From the NCBI GenBank assembly GCA_038316385.1, contig JBBQAN010000004.1, positions 62,001-126,000 of the forward strand: 64,000 bases of DNA, in the 5' to 3' direction. Under the pieces are notes generated by a model, which was not told where the DNA came from, did no database searches, and saw nothing but the letters and a program-made list of their open reading frames with translations. This document shows positions 44,652 through 52,207 of the stretch, piece by piece; the first letter of the stretch is position 1, and the number at the start of each line of letters is the position of its first letter. Origin of the DNA: SZAS-103 sp038316385. Its GTDB lineage: Bacteria > Pseudomonadota > Gammaproteobacteria > Xanthomonadales > Xanthomonadaceae. Both the position numbers and the translations under genes were made by a program.

Positions 44652-45754
44652 GTTTCGCAACCGTCCCCGAATTGCTCCAAGACATCGCTGCGGGAAAGAT
44701 GATCGTCGTCGTCGATGACGAAGACCGCGAGAACGAAGGCGATCTGATCATGGCCGCAGAGCTTGTGCGGCCGGCCGATATCAATTTCATGGTCACCCAC
44801 GCGCGAGGTCTCGTCTGTCTTGCTCTCACCAAAGAGCGCTGCCGACAACTCGCGTTGACGCCGATGGTCAGCGCGAACACCTCGCAGCACCACACCAATT
44901 TCACCGTGTCGATCGAGGCTGCGGAAGGCGTCACCACCGGCATCTCCGCCTACGACCGTGCGCATACGGTGCGCATCGCCGTGGCGCCGGATGCGCGGCC
45001 GCACGATCTTGTCCAGCCGGGCCATATCTTCCCGTTGCTCGTGCAAGCCGGGGGCGTGCTCAATCGCGCAGGTCACACTGAAGCGGCATCGGATCTGGCG
45101 CGGATGGCTGGGCTGGAGCCGGCCGGCGTTCTCGTTGAAATCCTCAATTCCGACGGCAGCATGGCACGGCGCCCGCAACTCGAAGATTTTGCGCGCGAGC
45201 ACGGTTTGAAAATGGGTTCCATAGAGGCATTGATCCGGCATCGGCTAGAAACCGAACACACGGTAGAGCGCCTCGATGAGCGGGTGATCGCGACGCCGTT
45301 CGGCGAGTTCAAGTTGATCGCATATCGCGACCGGCTCAATCGCGCGCTGCATTTCGCGCTCGTGCACGGCGCACCGGATGCCGATGCGCCGACGCTCGTG
45401 CGCGTGCATGTCACGAATGCCTTGTCGGATGTATTGCACTGGCAGCGCGCGGATTTCGGCGTTGCTATACCGGATGCCCTGCGCGCAATCGCAGATGCCG
45501 GGAGTGGCGTGGTGGTCGTGTTGAACGAGCCGCAGTCGCCCGATGATCTGCTTGCGCGGCTGCAACAAACTTCAGCGCAGGAACCTGTTTCGACCAATAC
45601 CGCAGAATGGCGTCGCAATGGTGCAGGAGCGCAGATCCTCGCCGATCTTGGCCTGCGCAGATTGCGCGTACTGGGTACGCCGCGGCGGCAAGTCGGACTT
45701 GGCGGATTCGGACTGGAAGTTGTTGAATACGTCGAGCTGCCGCACACAGGCTAA
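44648..45754 (+). CDS. ribB: 3,4-dihydroxy-2-butanone 4-phosphate synthase with degenerate GTP cyclohydrolase II domain
   Basis: 368 residues, GTG start overlapping ribE. The N-terminal half is a RibB enzyme: VDDEDRENEGDLIMAAE supplies the acidic metal-binding residues, and ANTSQHHTNFTVSIEA with GVTTGISAYDRA follow. The C-terminal 160 residues have the length and a few positions of GTP cyclohydrolase II (TPFGEFKLIAYRD; RRLRVLGTP) but lack the three zinc cysteines and the arginine/tyrosine catalytic region: where RxHxECxTGD is expected the sequence reads LVRVHVTNALSDV. The protein is thus a RibBA by architecture but probably RibB by function. A genuine ribA must be elsewhere. Confidence 0.9.
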   Translation: MSFATVPELLQDIAAGKMIVVVDDEDRENEGDLIMAAELVRPADINFMVTHARGLVCLALTKERCRQLALTPMVSANTSQHHTNFTVSIEAAEGVTTGISAYDRAHTVRIAVAPDARPHDLVQPGHIFPLLVQAGGVLNRAGHTEAASDLARMAGLEPAGVLVEILNSDGSMARRPQLEDFAREHGLKMGSIEALIRHRLETEHTVERLDERVIATPFGEFKLIAYRDRLNRALHFALVHGAPDADAPTLVRVHVTNALSDVLHWQRADFGVAIPDALRAIADAGSGVVVVLNEPQSPDDLLARLQQTSAQEPVSTNTAEWRRNGAGAQILADLGLRRLRVLGTPRRQVGLGGFGLEVVEYVELPHTG

Positions 45755-45780
45755 ACTGCGCTTCGACAACGGACCAATTC

Positions 45781-46248
45781 ATGACTCATTACGAAGGCGA
45801 CTTGCGTCCTCCCGACGGCGCACGCTTTGCCATCCTCGCCAGCCGCTGGAATCCGCGCATCACCGACGCGTTGGTGGAAGGCGCACGTCGCGCATTCACA
45901 GCGAACGGCGTTGCCGCCGAAGCTGTCGACATATTGCGCGTTCCCGGAGCTTGGGAGTTGCCGCAGGCTGCAGCACGGCTGACGCGCGACGATCGCTATG
46001 CGGGTATCGTCGCGCTCGGTTGCGTGGTGCGCGGCGAGACGCGGCACTTTGAACAGATCGCCGACGAATGCGCACGTGGTTTGATGCGCGTCGCGCTCGA
46101 CAGCGGTGTGCCCGTCGCCAATGGCGTGCTCGCGGTGGAACGCCACGAAGATGCGGCAGCGCGCGCCGGCGGCAGTCATGGCAACAAGGGCGAGGAAGCG
46201 GTGTTGGCTGCGATCGAAATGAGCAACTTGTTCGGCAAGCTCGCATGA
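45781..46248 (+). CDS. ribH: 6,7-dimethyl-8-ribityllumazine synthase
   Basis: 155 residues. It condenses the butanone phosphate from RibB with the pyrimidinedione to give the substrate of riboflavin synthase. Signatures: RFAILASRWNPRITDALVEGA (substrate-binding Trp-Asn), VPGAWELPQAAARL, IVALGCVVRGETRHFE with the catalytic His, and GVPVANGVLAVERHEDAAARAG. It lies 26 bp after ribB and overlaps nusB as ATGA. Confidence 0.96.
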   Translation: MTHYEGDLRPPDGARFAILASRWNPRITDALVEGARRAFTANGVAAEAVDILRVPGAWELPQAAARLTRDDRYAGIVALGCVVRGETRHFEQIADECARGLMRVALDSGVPVANGVLAVERHEDAAARAGGSHGNKGEEAVLAAIEMSNLFGKLA

Positions 46249-46706
46249 GCCGCCTCCGAACCGACGGCATCGATCCAGCCGCACGTTCGCGTGCACGGCG
46301 TCGCGCCTTGCAGGCGCTGTATGCGTGGCAGATGGCGCGTTCGCCGATCGCGCGCGTGATCGAGGAGTTCCGCCACGAGCAGGACATGGAAATTGCCGAC
46401 CTCGGCTACTTCGAGGATCTCGTGCGTGGCGTCGAACGTCACGTGGGCGAACTCGATACCGCGCTCGGCGAATTCCTCGATCGCGGCATGGATGTGGTCG
46501 ATCCGATCGAGCGCGCGATCCTGCGCATCGCCGCCTACGAGTTGTTGCATCGCCCGGACGTGCCGTATCGCGTGGTGATCAACGAAGCGATCGAATCGGC
46601 CAAGCGCTTCGGTTCCGATCAAGGACATACCTATATCAACGGTGTGCTCGACAAGGCTGCGGCAAAGTGGCGCGCGGCGGAAGTGGGTGCGTCACGAGCG
46701 CGCTGA
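46245..46706 (+). CDS. nusB: Transcription antitermination factor NusB
   Basis: 153 residues. NusB with S10 binds boxA RNA in rRNA operons. Family pattern: RSRARRRALQALYAWQM, an Arg-rich first helix, then LVRGVERHVGELDTAL, DPIERAILRIAAYELLHRPDVPYRVVINEAIE, and KRFGSDQGHTYINGVLDK. The ribH-nusB-thiL-pgpA order is conserved. The last helix is followed by GASRAR and the stop, 4 bp before the thiL start. Confidence 0.96.
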   Translation: MSRLRTDGIDPAARSRARRRALQALYAWQMARSPIARVIEEFRHEQDMEIADLGYFEDLVRGVERHVGELDTALGEFLDRGMDVVDPIERAILRIAAYELLHRPDVPYRVVINEAIESAKRFGSDQGHTYINGVLDKAAAKWRAAEVGASRAR

Positions 46707-46710
46707 ATCC

Positions 46711-47694
46711 GTGGCTGTAACAACGACAGAATTCGACTTGATCGCACGCATTCGCGAGCGTGTTGGCGCGCGTGATGATGTCGTGCTTGGCATCGGCGAC
46801 GATGCGGCGATCCTGCGAATTCCCACCGGTCATGATCTTGTCGTCAGCACGGATACGCTCAACTGCGGAGTGCATTTTCCGCCGGAAACGACACCGTTCG
46901 ATATCGGCTGGAAGGCACTTGCGGTGAACCTGTCCGACCTCGCCGCGATGGGCGCGATGCCTGCATGGTGCACGCTCAACCTCACGATGCCCGATGCCGA
47001 CTGCGATTGGCTGGATGCATTCCTTGACGGATTTCTCGCGCTTGCCACGCAGCATGACGTCGCACTCGTCGGCGGCGACACCACGCGCGGGTCGCTATCG
47101 ATCACGGTGACAGTGCATGGTTTCGCGCCGCACGGCTTCGCCTTGCGACGCAGTGGTGCTCATGTTGGCGATGATGTGTGGATCAGCGGCACGCTGGGCG
47201 ATGCTGCAGGCGCGCTGCAGCAATGGCGCGCGTCGCTGCCGATCGCTACCGAACTGCAAACGCGACTCGACCGACCGACACCGCGCATTGATCTGGGCAT
47301 CGCCTTGCGCAGCATCGCGACTGCGTGCATCGATGTATCCGATGGATTGCTCGCCGATCTCGGCCATGTGCTGGTCGCTGGCGGGGTCGGCGCAGAAATC
47401 AAACGTTCCCTTTTGCCGACATCGAGCGCATTGTCGGATGCGTTCGACGAAGCGCAGCGCATCACGATGCAACTCGGTGGTGGCGACGACTATGAGTTGT
47501 GCTTCACCGCGTCGCCTGCGCGGGCGCAGGATGTCATCACTGCGGCCGCCAGAACCGACGTGATGGTAACGCGGATTGGTCGTATCGAAGCACAAATCGG
47601 TATGTGCTTGCGCGGAGACGACGATGGCGTGATCGATACGCCAAAAATCGGTTATCGGCATTTCGATGCGCCTGACGATGCCAGTCGCGCATGA
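46711..47694 (+). CDS. thiL: Thiamine-monophosphate kinase
   Basis: 327 residues from GTG at 46711; this start gives the usual N-terminus EFDLIARIRERVG right after a short leader, while an earlier start at 46642 would run into nusB. ThiL phosphorylates thiamine phosphate to the active diphosphate. AIR-synthase-like signatures: LGIGDDAAIL, VNLSDLAAMGAMP, VALVGGDTTRGSLSI, CIDVSDGLLADLGH and LGGGDDYELCF. The stop overlaps pgpA as ATGA. Confidence 0.94.
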   Translation: MAVTTTEFDLIARIRERVGARDDVVLGIGDDAAILRIPTGHDLVVSTDTLNCGVHFPPETTPFDIGWKALAVNLSDLAAMGAMPAWCTLNLTMPDADCDWLDAFLDGFLALATQHDVALVGGDTTRGSLSITVTVHGFAPHGFALRRSGAHVGDDVWISGTLGDAAGALQQWRASLPIATELQTRLDRPTPRIDLGIALRSIATACIDVSDGLLADLGHVLVAGGVGAEIKRSLLPTSSALSDAFDEAQRITMQLGGGDDYELCFTASPARAQDVITAAARTDVMVTRIGRIEAQIGMCLRGDDDGVIDTPKIGYRHFDAPDDASRA

Positions 47695-48206
47695 GCAAAC
47701 CGTCAACACCGTCGCAATCGCCGCAACACTTGCTGGGCCATCCTGCCGGCTGGATCGCGAGTGGATTCGGCAGCGGTTTCTCGCCGCGCGCACCCGGCAC
47801 GGTTGGCAGCGCAGTCGCGCTATTGCCGTGGTGGTGGCTGCGCACATTGTCGTTGCCGCTGTATGCAATCGCGATTGCAATAGCATTTGCGATCGGAGTC
47901 TGGGCATCCGCGTGGGTGGTGCGACGCAGTGGAGTGCAGGATCCGCAGGTCGTGGTATGGGACGAGTTCGTCGGCGCCTGGATCGCGCTCGCCGCCGCGC
48001 CGATTGGCTGGATCTGGATGCTCGCAGGATTCGCATTGTTTCGCGCATTCGATATCTGGAAGCCGTGGCCGGTAAACTGGGCCGACGAGAAAATCGGCGG
48101 CGGACTCGGCGTGATGCTCGACGATGTCATCGCCGGCGTGTATGCGTTGATCGTGATGCAAGCAGCGTCGTATATCGCGCACCTGTCTCCCTCCCTTTCG
48201 CTGTAG
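47691..48206 (+). CDS. pgpA: Phosphatidylglycerophosphatase A
   Basis: 171 residues; membrane phosphatase of phosphatidylglycerol synthesis. The PgpA pattern is clear: GWIASGFGSGFSPRAPGTVGSAVALLPW, VVVWDEFVGAWIAL with the catalytic acidic pair, and FALFRAFDIWKPWPVNWADEK followed by GVMLDDVIAG. Hydrophobic spans lie at about 50-70, 100-125 and near the C-terminus. The last codons (SPSLSL and stop) are encoded by one arm of a hairpin repeat, so the C-terminus has probably been rewritten by it. Confidence 0.94.
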   Translation: MSKPSTPSQSPQHLLGHPAGWIASGFGSGFSPRAPGTVGSAVALLPWWWLRTLSLPLYAIAIAIAFAIGVWASAWVVRRSGVQDPQVVVWDEFVGAWIALAAAPIGWIWMLAGFALFRAFDIWKPWPVNWADEKIGGGLGVMLDDVIAGVYALIVMQAASYIAHLSPSLSL

Positions 48207-48232
48207 CGAAAGGGAGGGTTGGGAGGGGTGCC
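48189..48232 (+). terminator. Hairpin repeat overlapping the pgpA stop
   Basis: A perfect palindromic stem CCCTCCCTTTCGC (48189-48201) with GCGAAAGGGAGGG (48206-48218) around the TGTA loop contains the pgpA stop TAG. The flank GGGTTGGGAGGGGTG gives, on the opposite strand, the C-rich string CACCCCTCCCAACCC that resembles the repeat captured in purL. It could act as a terminator-like structure although no T-run follows, or be an interspersed repeat. The choice of class is uncertain. Confidence 0.6.
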
Positions 48233-48239
48233 TTGATTG

Positions 48240-48304
48240 CCGTAGCGTGCGCTATGCGCGCGATGCCTTCAAGAGAACAACCGTGCGCATAGCGCACGCT
48301 ACGG
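48240..48304. repeat. 20-bp perfect inverted repeat element
   Basis: CCGTAGCGTGCGCTATGCGC at 48240-48259 pairs exactly with GCGCATAGCGCACGCTACGG at 48285-48304; the loop is 25 bases. The right arm contains the stop codon of the FAD-oxidase remnant. It is likely one copy of a dispersed palindromic element. Confidence 0.8.
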
Positions 48305-48573
48305 GAGCAGCTTGCCTGGATCCAACAATCCATCCGGATCGAACTGCGCTTTGATCGCGCGCATCAGCGCAAGCGTCGCGGGCGGCAGTGCACGCGTCAT
48401 GAAAACGCGTTTGGCCATGCCGGTGCCACCGCTTGCGGCATCGCGCGGAGGCGCGAATTGTCGTAGCCGTAGGCGAGGCATTCGGATGGATCTGTGAGCA
48501 AACCATCGCAGCCCAATGCATCGCGGAGTGTGTTAGCCACGTCTGCCGATATCGATAGTGTCGATGGAGTCAT
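48299..48573 (-). pseudogene. FAD-linked oxidase (GlcD/lactate-dehydrogenase type) remnant with internal deletion
   Basis: Only the two ends of a gene that is normally near 460 codons remain. From the ATG at 48573 one frame gives an oxidase N-terminus of about 45 residues (LRDALGCDGLLTDPSE, then LAYGYDNSRLRAMPQAVAP) and stops after AWPNAFS. A second frame begins around 48430 with GTGMAKRVFMTRALPPATLA and continues LMRAIKAQFDPDGLLDPGKLLP to the stop at 48299, the hallmark C-terminus of FAD_binding_4 oxidases. The frames meet at GGTGGCACCGG, which encodes both VAP and GTG. So the central roughly 80 percent of the gene was lost and the frame shifted. Both ends are well preserved, which suggests a recent event. 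The 5' end lies between yraN and this remnant with 21 bp to spare. Confidence 0.75.
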
Positions 48574-48594
48574 CACGGCGAAATGGTAACGCGC

Positions 48595-48999
48595 TCAGCC
48601 CGCATCGAACGCATTGCGAATCCAGTCCACGCGCGGCGCGTCGGTGCTGCCATCCACGGCGACCACATCGAAGCGGCAGGCGCAACGCGCAAGATCGCGA
48701 TGTTCTGCGAGGAAACACTGCGCTGCGAGCACGAGCTTGCGTTGCTTCACGAAGTCCACCGAAGGCGCGCTGCCGCCGAAACCCGCGCTGCGGCGATAGC
48801 GCACTTCCACGAACACCACGACATCGCCGTCGCGCATCACCAGATCGAGCTCGCCCATCCGAAAGTGTTGGTTCGCAGCAAGCAGACGCAGGCCAGCGGC
48901 TTCGAGATGCCTGCGCGCGGCCAGTTCCCAACCCGCGCCGGCTGCGCGGCGATCAATATCCGCCACGTGATACCCGACCATCTCGAATGCAAATTGCAT
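48595..48999 (-). CDS. yraN: YraN family (UPF0102) predicted nuclease-like protein
   Basis: 134 residues from the ATG at 48999; an ATG at 48981 is an alternative that starts MVGYHVAD. The family resembles Holliday-junction resolvase-type nucleases; activity is not shown. The signature FRMGELDLVMRDGDVVVFVEVRYR contains the GE(I/L)DL...VFVEV(K/R) motif that could bind metal. The upstream region WELAARRHLEAAGLRLLAAN is typical. It follows lpoA on the minus strand by 31 bp, matching the E. coli order lpoA-yraN. Confidence 0.88.
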   Translation of the reverse strand: MQFAFEMVGYHVADIDRRAAGAGWELAARRHLEAAGLRLLAANQHFRMGELDLVMRDGDVVVFVEVRYRRSAGFGGSAPSVDFVKQRKLVLAAQCFLAEHRDLARCACRFDVVAVDGSTDAPRVDWIRNAFDAG

Positions 49000-49030
49000 C
49001 TGGATCGAGCTCAGACATCAATACGACGTC

Positions 49031-50779
49031 TCAATTCCGGACGGGTTGCGATTGCAATCCGCCATCCTGCGCAGCGCGTGTGCGGCCGCCGCTGAATACT
49101 GCCCACTCGCTGCCACGTTGGACATTGCCGAGACCATCCATGCGCAGTTCGCCGGTCGCGCCACGCACCGATGCTTCCGGACTCGCTGCCAACGATTCCA
49201 TGTACGCCGACAACCGGAATGCATCGGCACCGAACGCGAACAATCGCGCGCCGCCGCCGCGTGCGCTGGGCAAGTGCGATCCAAGTGTTGATGCATCTGG
49301 CAAGCCGTTGATCGAGTGCAGCAGCCACGCGAGTTCGGGATATTCGATGCCATCAAGCTCCTGGTCGAGACGCGCATTACCGCCGCCGGAAAGTATCAAC
49401 GAGGTGGAAATGCGCGGAACCGCGCGAAAGCCATTGCTCGTCAATTGCGTTGCAAGCAGGCGCGCAGCGGGCGCTTTCAATGCGAGGAACACCGCATCGT
49501 ATTGATCGCCGGATTTCGCCAATGCGTCTTTGAGGATCGGGCCGTAGTTCGGTCCTGCATCTGATACCACTGCCTCGGCCGCGATGTTGCCGCCGCGCTG
49601 CGTATAGGCCTCGCGGAATGCAGCCAGTGCGCGTGTCGCGTTATCGTCACGCGATGCGAACACGATAACGCGACGCAGATTGTTGTGCAGCAATCGTTCG
49701 GCAGCGGCGACGCCTTCGTCTTCGGGTGCGAGCGAGAAGCTCACGCTACCTGGCGGAGCGGGTTGCGCAGCCCGGTTCAAAGCGAGCATCGGCACCGACA
49801 CATCCGATTGCTTGAACAGCGCCGATACCTGCTCGCGACCGAGCGGACCGACCACGAAATCATTGCCGTCCGCGACTGCCTTGCGATATGCGGCGATGGC
49901 GCCGCCGGCACTGTCGGCGGTGTCGTACACGCGTACTTCGGGGCGACGGCGTGCTTCGGCGTAGTACGCCGTCATGAATCCGTCGCGCACAGCCGACGCA
50001 GCGACTGCGACCGGGCCGCTGGTCGGCAGCAGCAATGCGAGTTTAAGCGGCGGGCGATAGCCGTCTTCATCGGCGGGCGGGCGGCTGTTGTCGGTCGGCG
50101 AGCCAGCAACGCGATCATACGGATGCGGCAGCGGCAATCCGCGCGATGTCAGCACGCGACCCGCATACGGATACAGCGGATGGCCCGGTGGCAGTGCTGC
50201 TGTCCCACGCTGGAGTGTCGCATCGTCAACGGACGTGAGCAGCTTGTGGATCTGCGTGCGGATCGCGTCCTTGTCGTGTTTTTTGGCAAGGGTCGCGTCC
50301 AGCATCGCAAGCGATACAGCTGCATCAAAACTGTCACCGGAGGCCTCCAGCGAGGTTGCGCGAGCGCCATACCAACGCGCAGCCAAGGCACGCGGGATCG
50401 CCTCATCGGCGACGTTGAGGTCGCCGGATGCTTGCGCGGCGTGGCCATCGGCAATCGTGAATTCCGCTCGCAGCAACCGGTACCGAAATGCATCGTCGCC
50501 ATTCAAGCGATTTGGATCCACGACCTTGAATGCGCGCCGCGCGGCTGCGGCATCGCCCGCCTGCTGCCATGCGTTCGCCGCGCGTTCTTCCAGTACATCG
50601 CGCATGGCACCGTTTGCTCCGGCCGCCTGCGACGCATACGACTGCGCGGCTTCGCGCGGATAACCATCGGCTAGCATGCGATCTGCGGCGTGCACCTGCG
50701 GAGGAAGCTCGGCAACCTCGCCCATGCTGGCGCAGCCGGCGACGAATAAAATCAGCAGCAGTGGAAGAATGCGTTTCAT
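49031..50779 (-). CDS. lpoA: Penicillin-binding protein activator LpoA (LppC family)
   Basis: 582 residues from the ATG at 50779, chosen because the lipoprotein signal MKRILPLLLILFVAGC begins there (Cys16); longer frames to 50962 lack it. LpoA is an outer-membrane lipoprotein that reaches through the periplasm to activate PBP1A. An N-terminal helical TPR-like domain (about 30-240) rich in Ala is followed by a periplasmic-binding-protein-like domain (KLALLLPTSGPVAVAASAVRDGF, DFVVGPLGREQVSALF, DAVFLALKAPAARLLATQL). It is divergent from rsmI and upstream of yraN, as in E. coli. The two 5' ends are 70 bp apart; weak GATGAT and TTGCGG elements there may form a promoter. Confidence 0.93.
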   Translation of the reverse strand: MKRILPLLLILFVAGCASMGEVAELPPQVHAADRMLADGYPREAAQSYASQAAGANGAMRDVLEERAANAWQQAGDAAAARRAFKVVDPNRLNGDDAFRYRLLRAEFTIADGHAAQASGDLNVADEAIPRALAARWYGARATSLEASGDSFDAAVSLAMLDATLAKKHDKDAIRTQIHKLLTSVDDATLQRGTAALPPGHPLYPYAGRVLTSRGLPLPHPYDRVAGSPTDNSRPPADEDGYRPPLKLALLLPTSGPVAVAASAVRDGFMTAYYAEARRRPEVRVYDTADSAGGAIAAYRKAVADGNDFVVGPLGREQVSALFKQSDVSVPMLALNRAAQPAPPGSVSFSLAPEDEGVAAAERLLHNNLRRVIVFASRDDNATRALAAFREAYTQRGGNIAAEAVVSDAGPNYGPILKDALAKSGDQYDAVFLALKAPAARLLATQLTSNGFRAVPRISTSLILSGGGNARLDQELDGIEYPELAWLLHSINGLPDASTLGSHLPSARGGGARLFAFGADAFRLSAYMESLAASPEASVRGATGELRMDGLGNVQRGSEWAVFSGGRTRAAQDGGLQSQPVRN

Positions 50780-50849
50780 GCGTGGGCCGTTGCGGGTTGG
50801 CGGTATGCCAAGATGATACCCGCAGGGCCGTCCTGCCGGTGGAGGCTGC

Positions 50850-51674
50850 ATGGCAGCGGGGATTCTGTACGTGGTGGCGACGCCGATCGGCAACCTCGCT
50901 GACCTGTCGCAACGCGCGATCGACGCGCTGCGAGGTGTCGATGCGATCTGCGCGGAAGACACGCGACATAGTCGGCCGTTGCTGGCGCATCACCGCATTG
51001 AGCGCCCGCTGATCGCGCTGCATGAACACAACGAATCGGAAATCGCCGGCAAACTGGTTGCGCGGATGCTGACTGGTGAAAGCCTTGCGCTGATTTCGGA
51101 CGCGGGCACGCCCTTGGTCAGCGATCCCGGCTATAGGCTCGTGCGTGCTGCGCGCGAAGCCGGCATCAAGATCAGCCCGCTGCCCGGTGCGTGCGCAGCA
51201 ATCGCGGCGTTGTCGGTTGCGGGACTCGCGAGCGACAGATTTGTCTTCGAAGGTTTTTTGCCAGCCAAACCGGCTGCGCGCCGCGCGCGACTTGAGCTGC
51301 TCGCGTCCGAGCCACGCACGTTGGTGTTCTACGAATCCACGCATCGCATCGAGGAAATGCTCGCCGACGCGCGTACCGCATTCGGGGATGCGCGCGAAGC
51401 CGTGCTCGCACGCGAGCTGACAAAACTATTTGAGACAGTGCTCAATGGCGACCTCGCGAGCTTGCATGCGCGCGTGGTTGCCGATGCCGACCAGCGCAAG
51501 GGCGAGTTCGTGGTAATCATTGCCGGCGTTGGAGAGGACGTGGATGCGCGTTTGATCGAAGGTCGGCGCGTTTACGCGAAACTTTGCGAACACCTCGCGC
51601 CGTCGCAAGCCGCGCGGGTTGCTGCCGATCTCACGGGCGCATCGCGCAAGGCGCTGTACGGATCTGACGAGTAA
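50850..51674 (+). CDS. rsmI: 16S rRNA 2'-O-ribose C1402 methyltransferase
   Basis: 274 residues. RsmI methylates the 2'-O of C1402 in the decoding centre using S-adenosylmethionine. Family signatures: LYVVATPIGNLADLSQRAID at the N-terminus, CAEDTRHSRPLL, GTPLVSDPGYRLV, LPGACAAIAALSVAGLASDRF and FYESTHRIEEMLAD. The C-terminus has the usual helical tail. No ribosome site stronger than GGAG is visible. An inverted-repeat element follows 9 bp after the stop. Confidence 0.95.
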   Translation: MAAGILYVVATPIGNLADLSQRAIDALRGVDAICAEDTRHSRPLLAHHRIERPLIALHEHNESEIAGKLVARMLTGESLALISDAGTPLVSDPGYRLVRAAREAGIKISPLPGACAAIAALSVAGLASDRFVFEGFLPAKPAARRARLELLASEPRTLVFYESTHRIEEMLADARTAFGDAREAVLARELTKLFETVLNGDLASLHARVVADADQRKGEFVVIIAGVGEDVDARLIEGRRVYAKLCEHLAPSQAARVAADLTGASRKALYGSDE

Positions 51675-51683
51675 AAAATTACC

Positions 51684-51784
51684 CGTCATCCCGGCGGTTT
51701 CCAACAGCGAAGCTGGTCAAGCCGGAATCCATCTTGATCGTTAATTCATGCAGCCAATGGATCCCGGCTTCTGCCGGGATGACG
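51684..51784. repeat. Inverted-repeat element upstream of rnpB
   Basis: The ends CGTCATCCCGGC (51684-51695) and GCCGGGATGACG (51773-51784) are perfect 12-bp inverted repeats. An inner pair AAGCCGGAATCCAT (51719-51732) and ATGGATCCCGGCTT (51757-51770) matches with one mismatch. The 101-bp unit can fold as two nested stems. It resembles the small GTCATTCCCGC-type elements found in several proteobacteria. No coding capacity is visible. It ends about 60 bp before rnpB. Confidence 0.8.
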
Positions 51785-51811
51785 ATGCAGAAGCTGCTCT
51801 ACTCAAAACCG

Positions 51812-51840
51812 TTATTGCGCGAGCCCCGCCATGCGACAAT
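51812..51840 (+). promoter_or_regulatory. Putative rnpB promoter
   Basis: A -10-like GACAAT at 51835-51840 lies 6 bases before the expected RNA 5' end, with a weak -35 TTATTG at 51812-51817 (17-bp spacer). The spacing fits better than the -35 similarity. Confidence 0.35.
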
Positions 51841-51845
51841 GCGCG

Positions 51846-52207
51846 CGGCGGAGTCGGCCAGACAGTCGCGTCATTCGAAAGGATGCCGAGGAAAGTCCGG
51901 GCTCCACAGGGTACGGTGCCAGGTAATGCCTGGGCGGCGCGAGCCGACGGCTAGTGCAACAGAAAGCAAACCGCCGAACGGCATCTTCGGATGTGCGTGG
52001 TAAGGGTGAAATGGTGCGGTAAGAGCGCACCGCGTGCGGGGCTAACGTCGCACGGCACGGTAAACCCCACCGGGAGCAAGGCCAAATAGGGACCTCATGA
52101 CGCGGCCCGCGTCGGGTCCGGGTAGGCTGCTTGAGTTCAGCGGTGACGCTGCGCCTAGAGGAATGACTGTCCACGACAGAACCCGGCTTATCGGCCGGCT
52201 CCGCCAC
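51846..52207 (+). ncRNA. rnpB: RNase P RNA (class A)
   Basis: About 362 nt, close to the E. coli length of 377. It is the catalytic RNA of the tRNA 5' maturation enzyme. Conserved blocks occur in order: CCAGACAGTCGC, GAGGAAAGTCCGGGCTCCA, GTGCCAGGTAA, AGTGCAACAGAAAGCAAACC, GTAAGGGTGAAA, GGTGCGGTAAGAGCGCACCG, GGAGCAAGGCCAAATAGG, GGGTAGGCTGCTTGAG and ACGACAGAACCCGGCTTATC. The P1 stem pairs GCGGAGTCGGCC at 51846-51857 with GGCCGGCTCCGC at 52193-52204 (one G-U). The 5' and 3' ends are set from that pairing and are accurate to a few bases. The 3' end runs antisense into the doc gene. Confidence 0.95.

Noticed and set aside
48252..48521. Minus-strand frame over the oxidase remnant as an intact gene
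   Set aside because: The recognisable N- and C-terminal oxidase segments lie in two other frames; this frame has no family resemblance.
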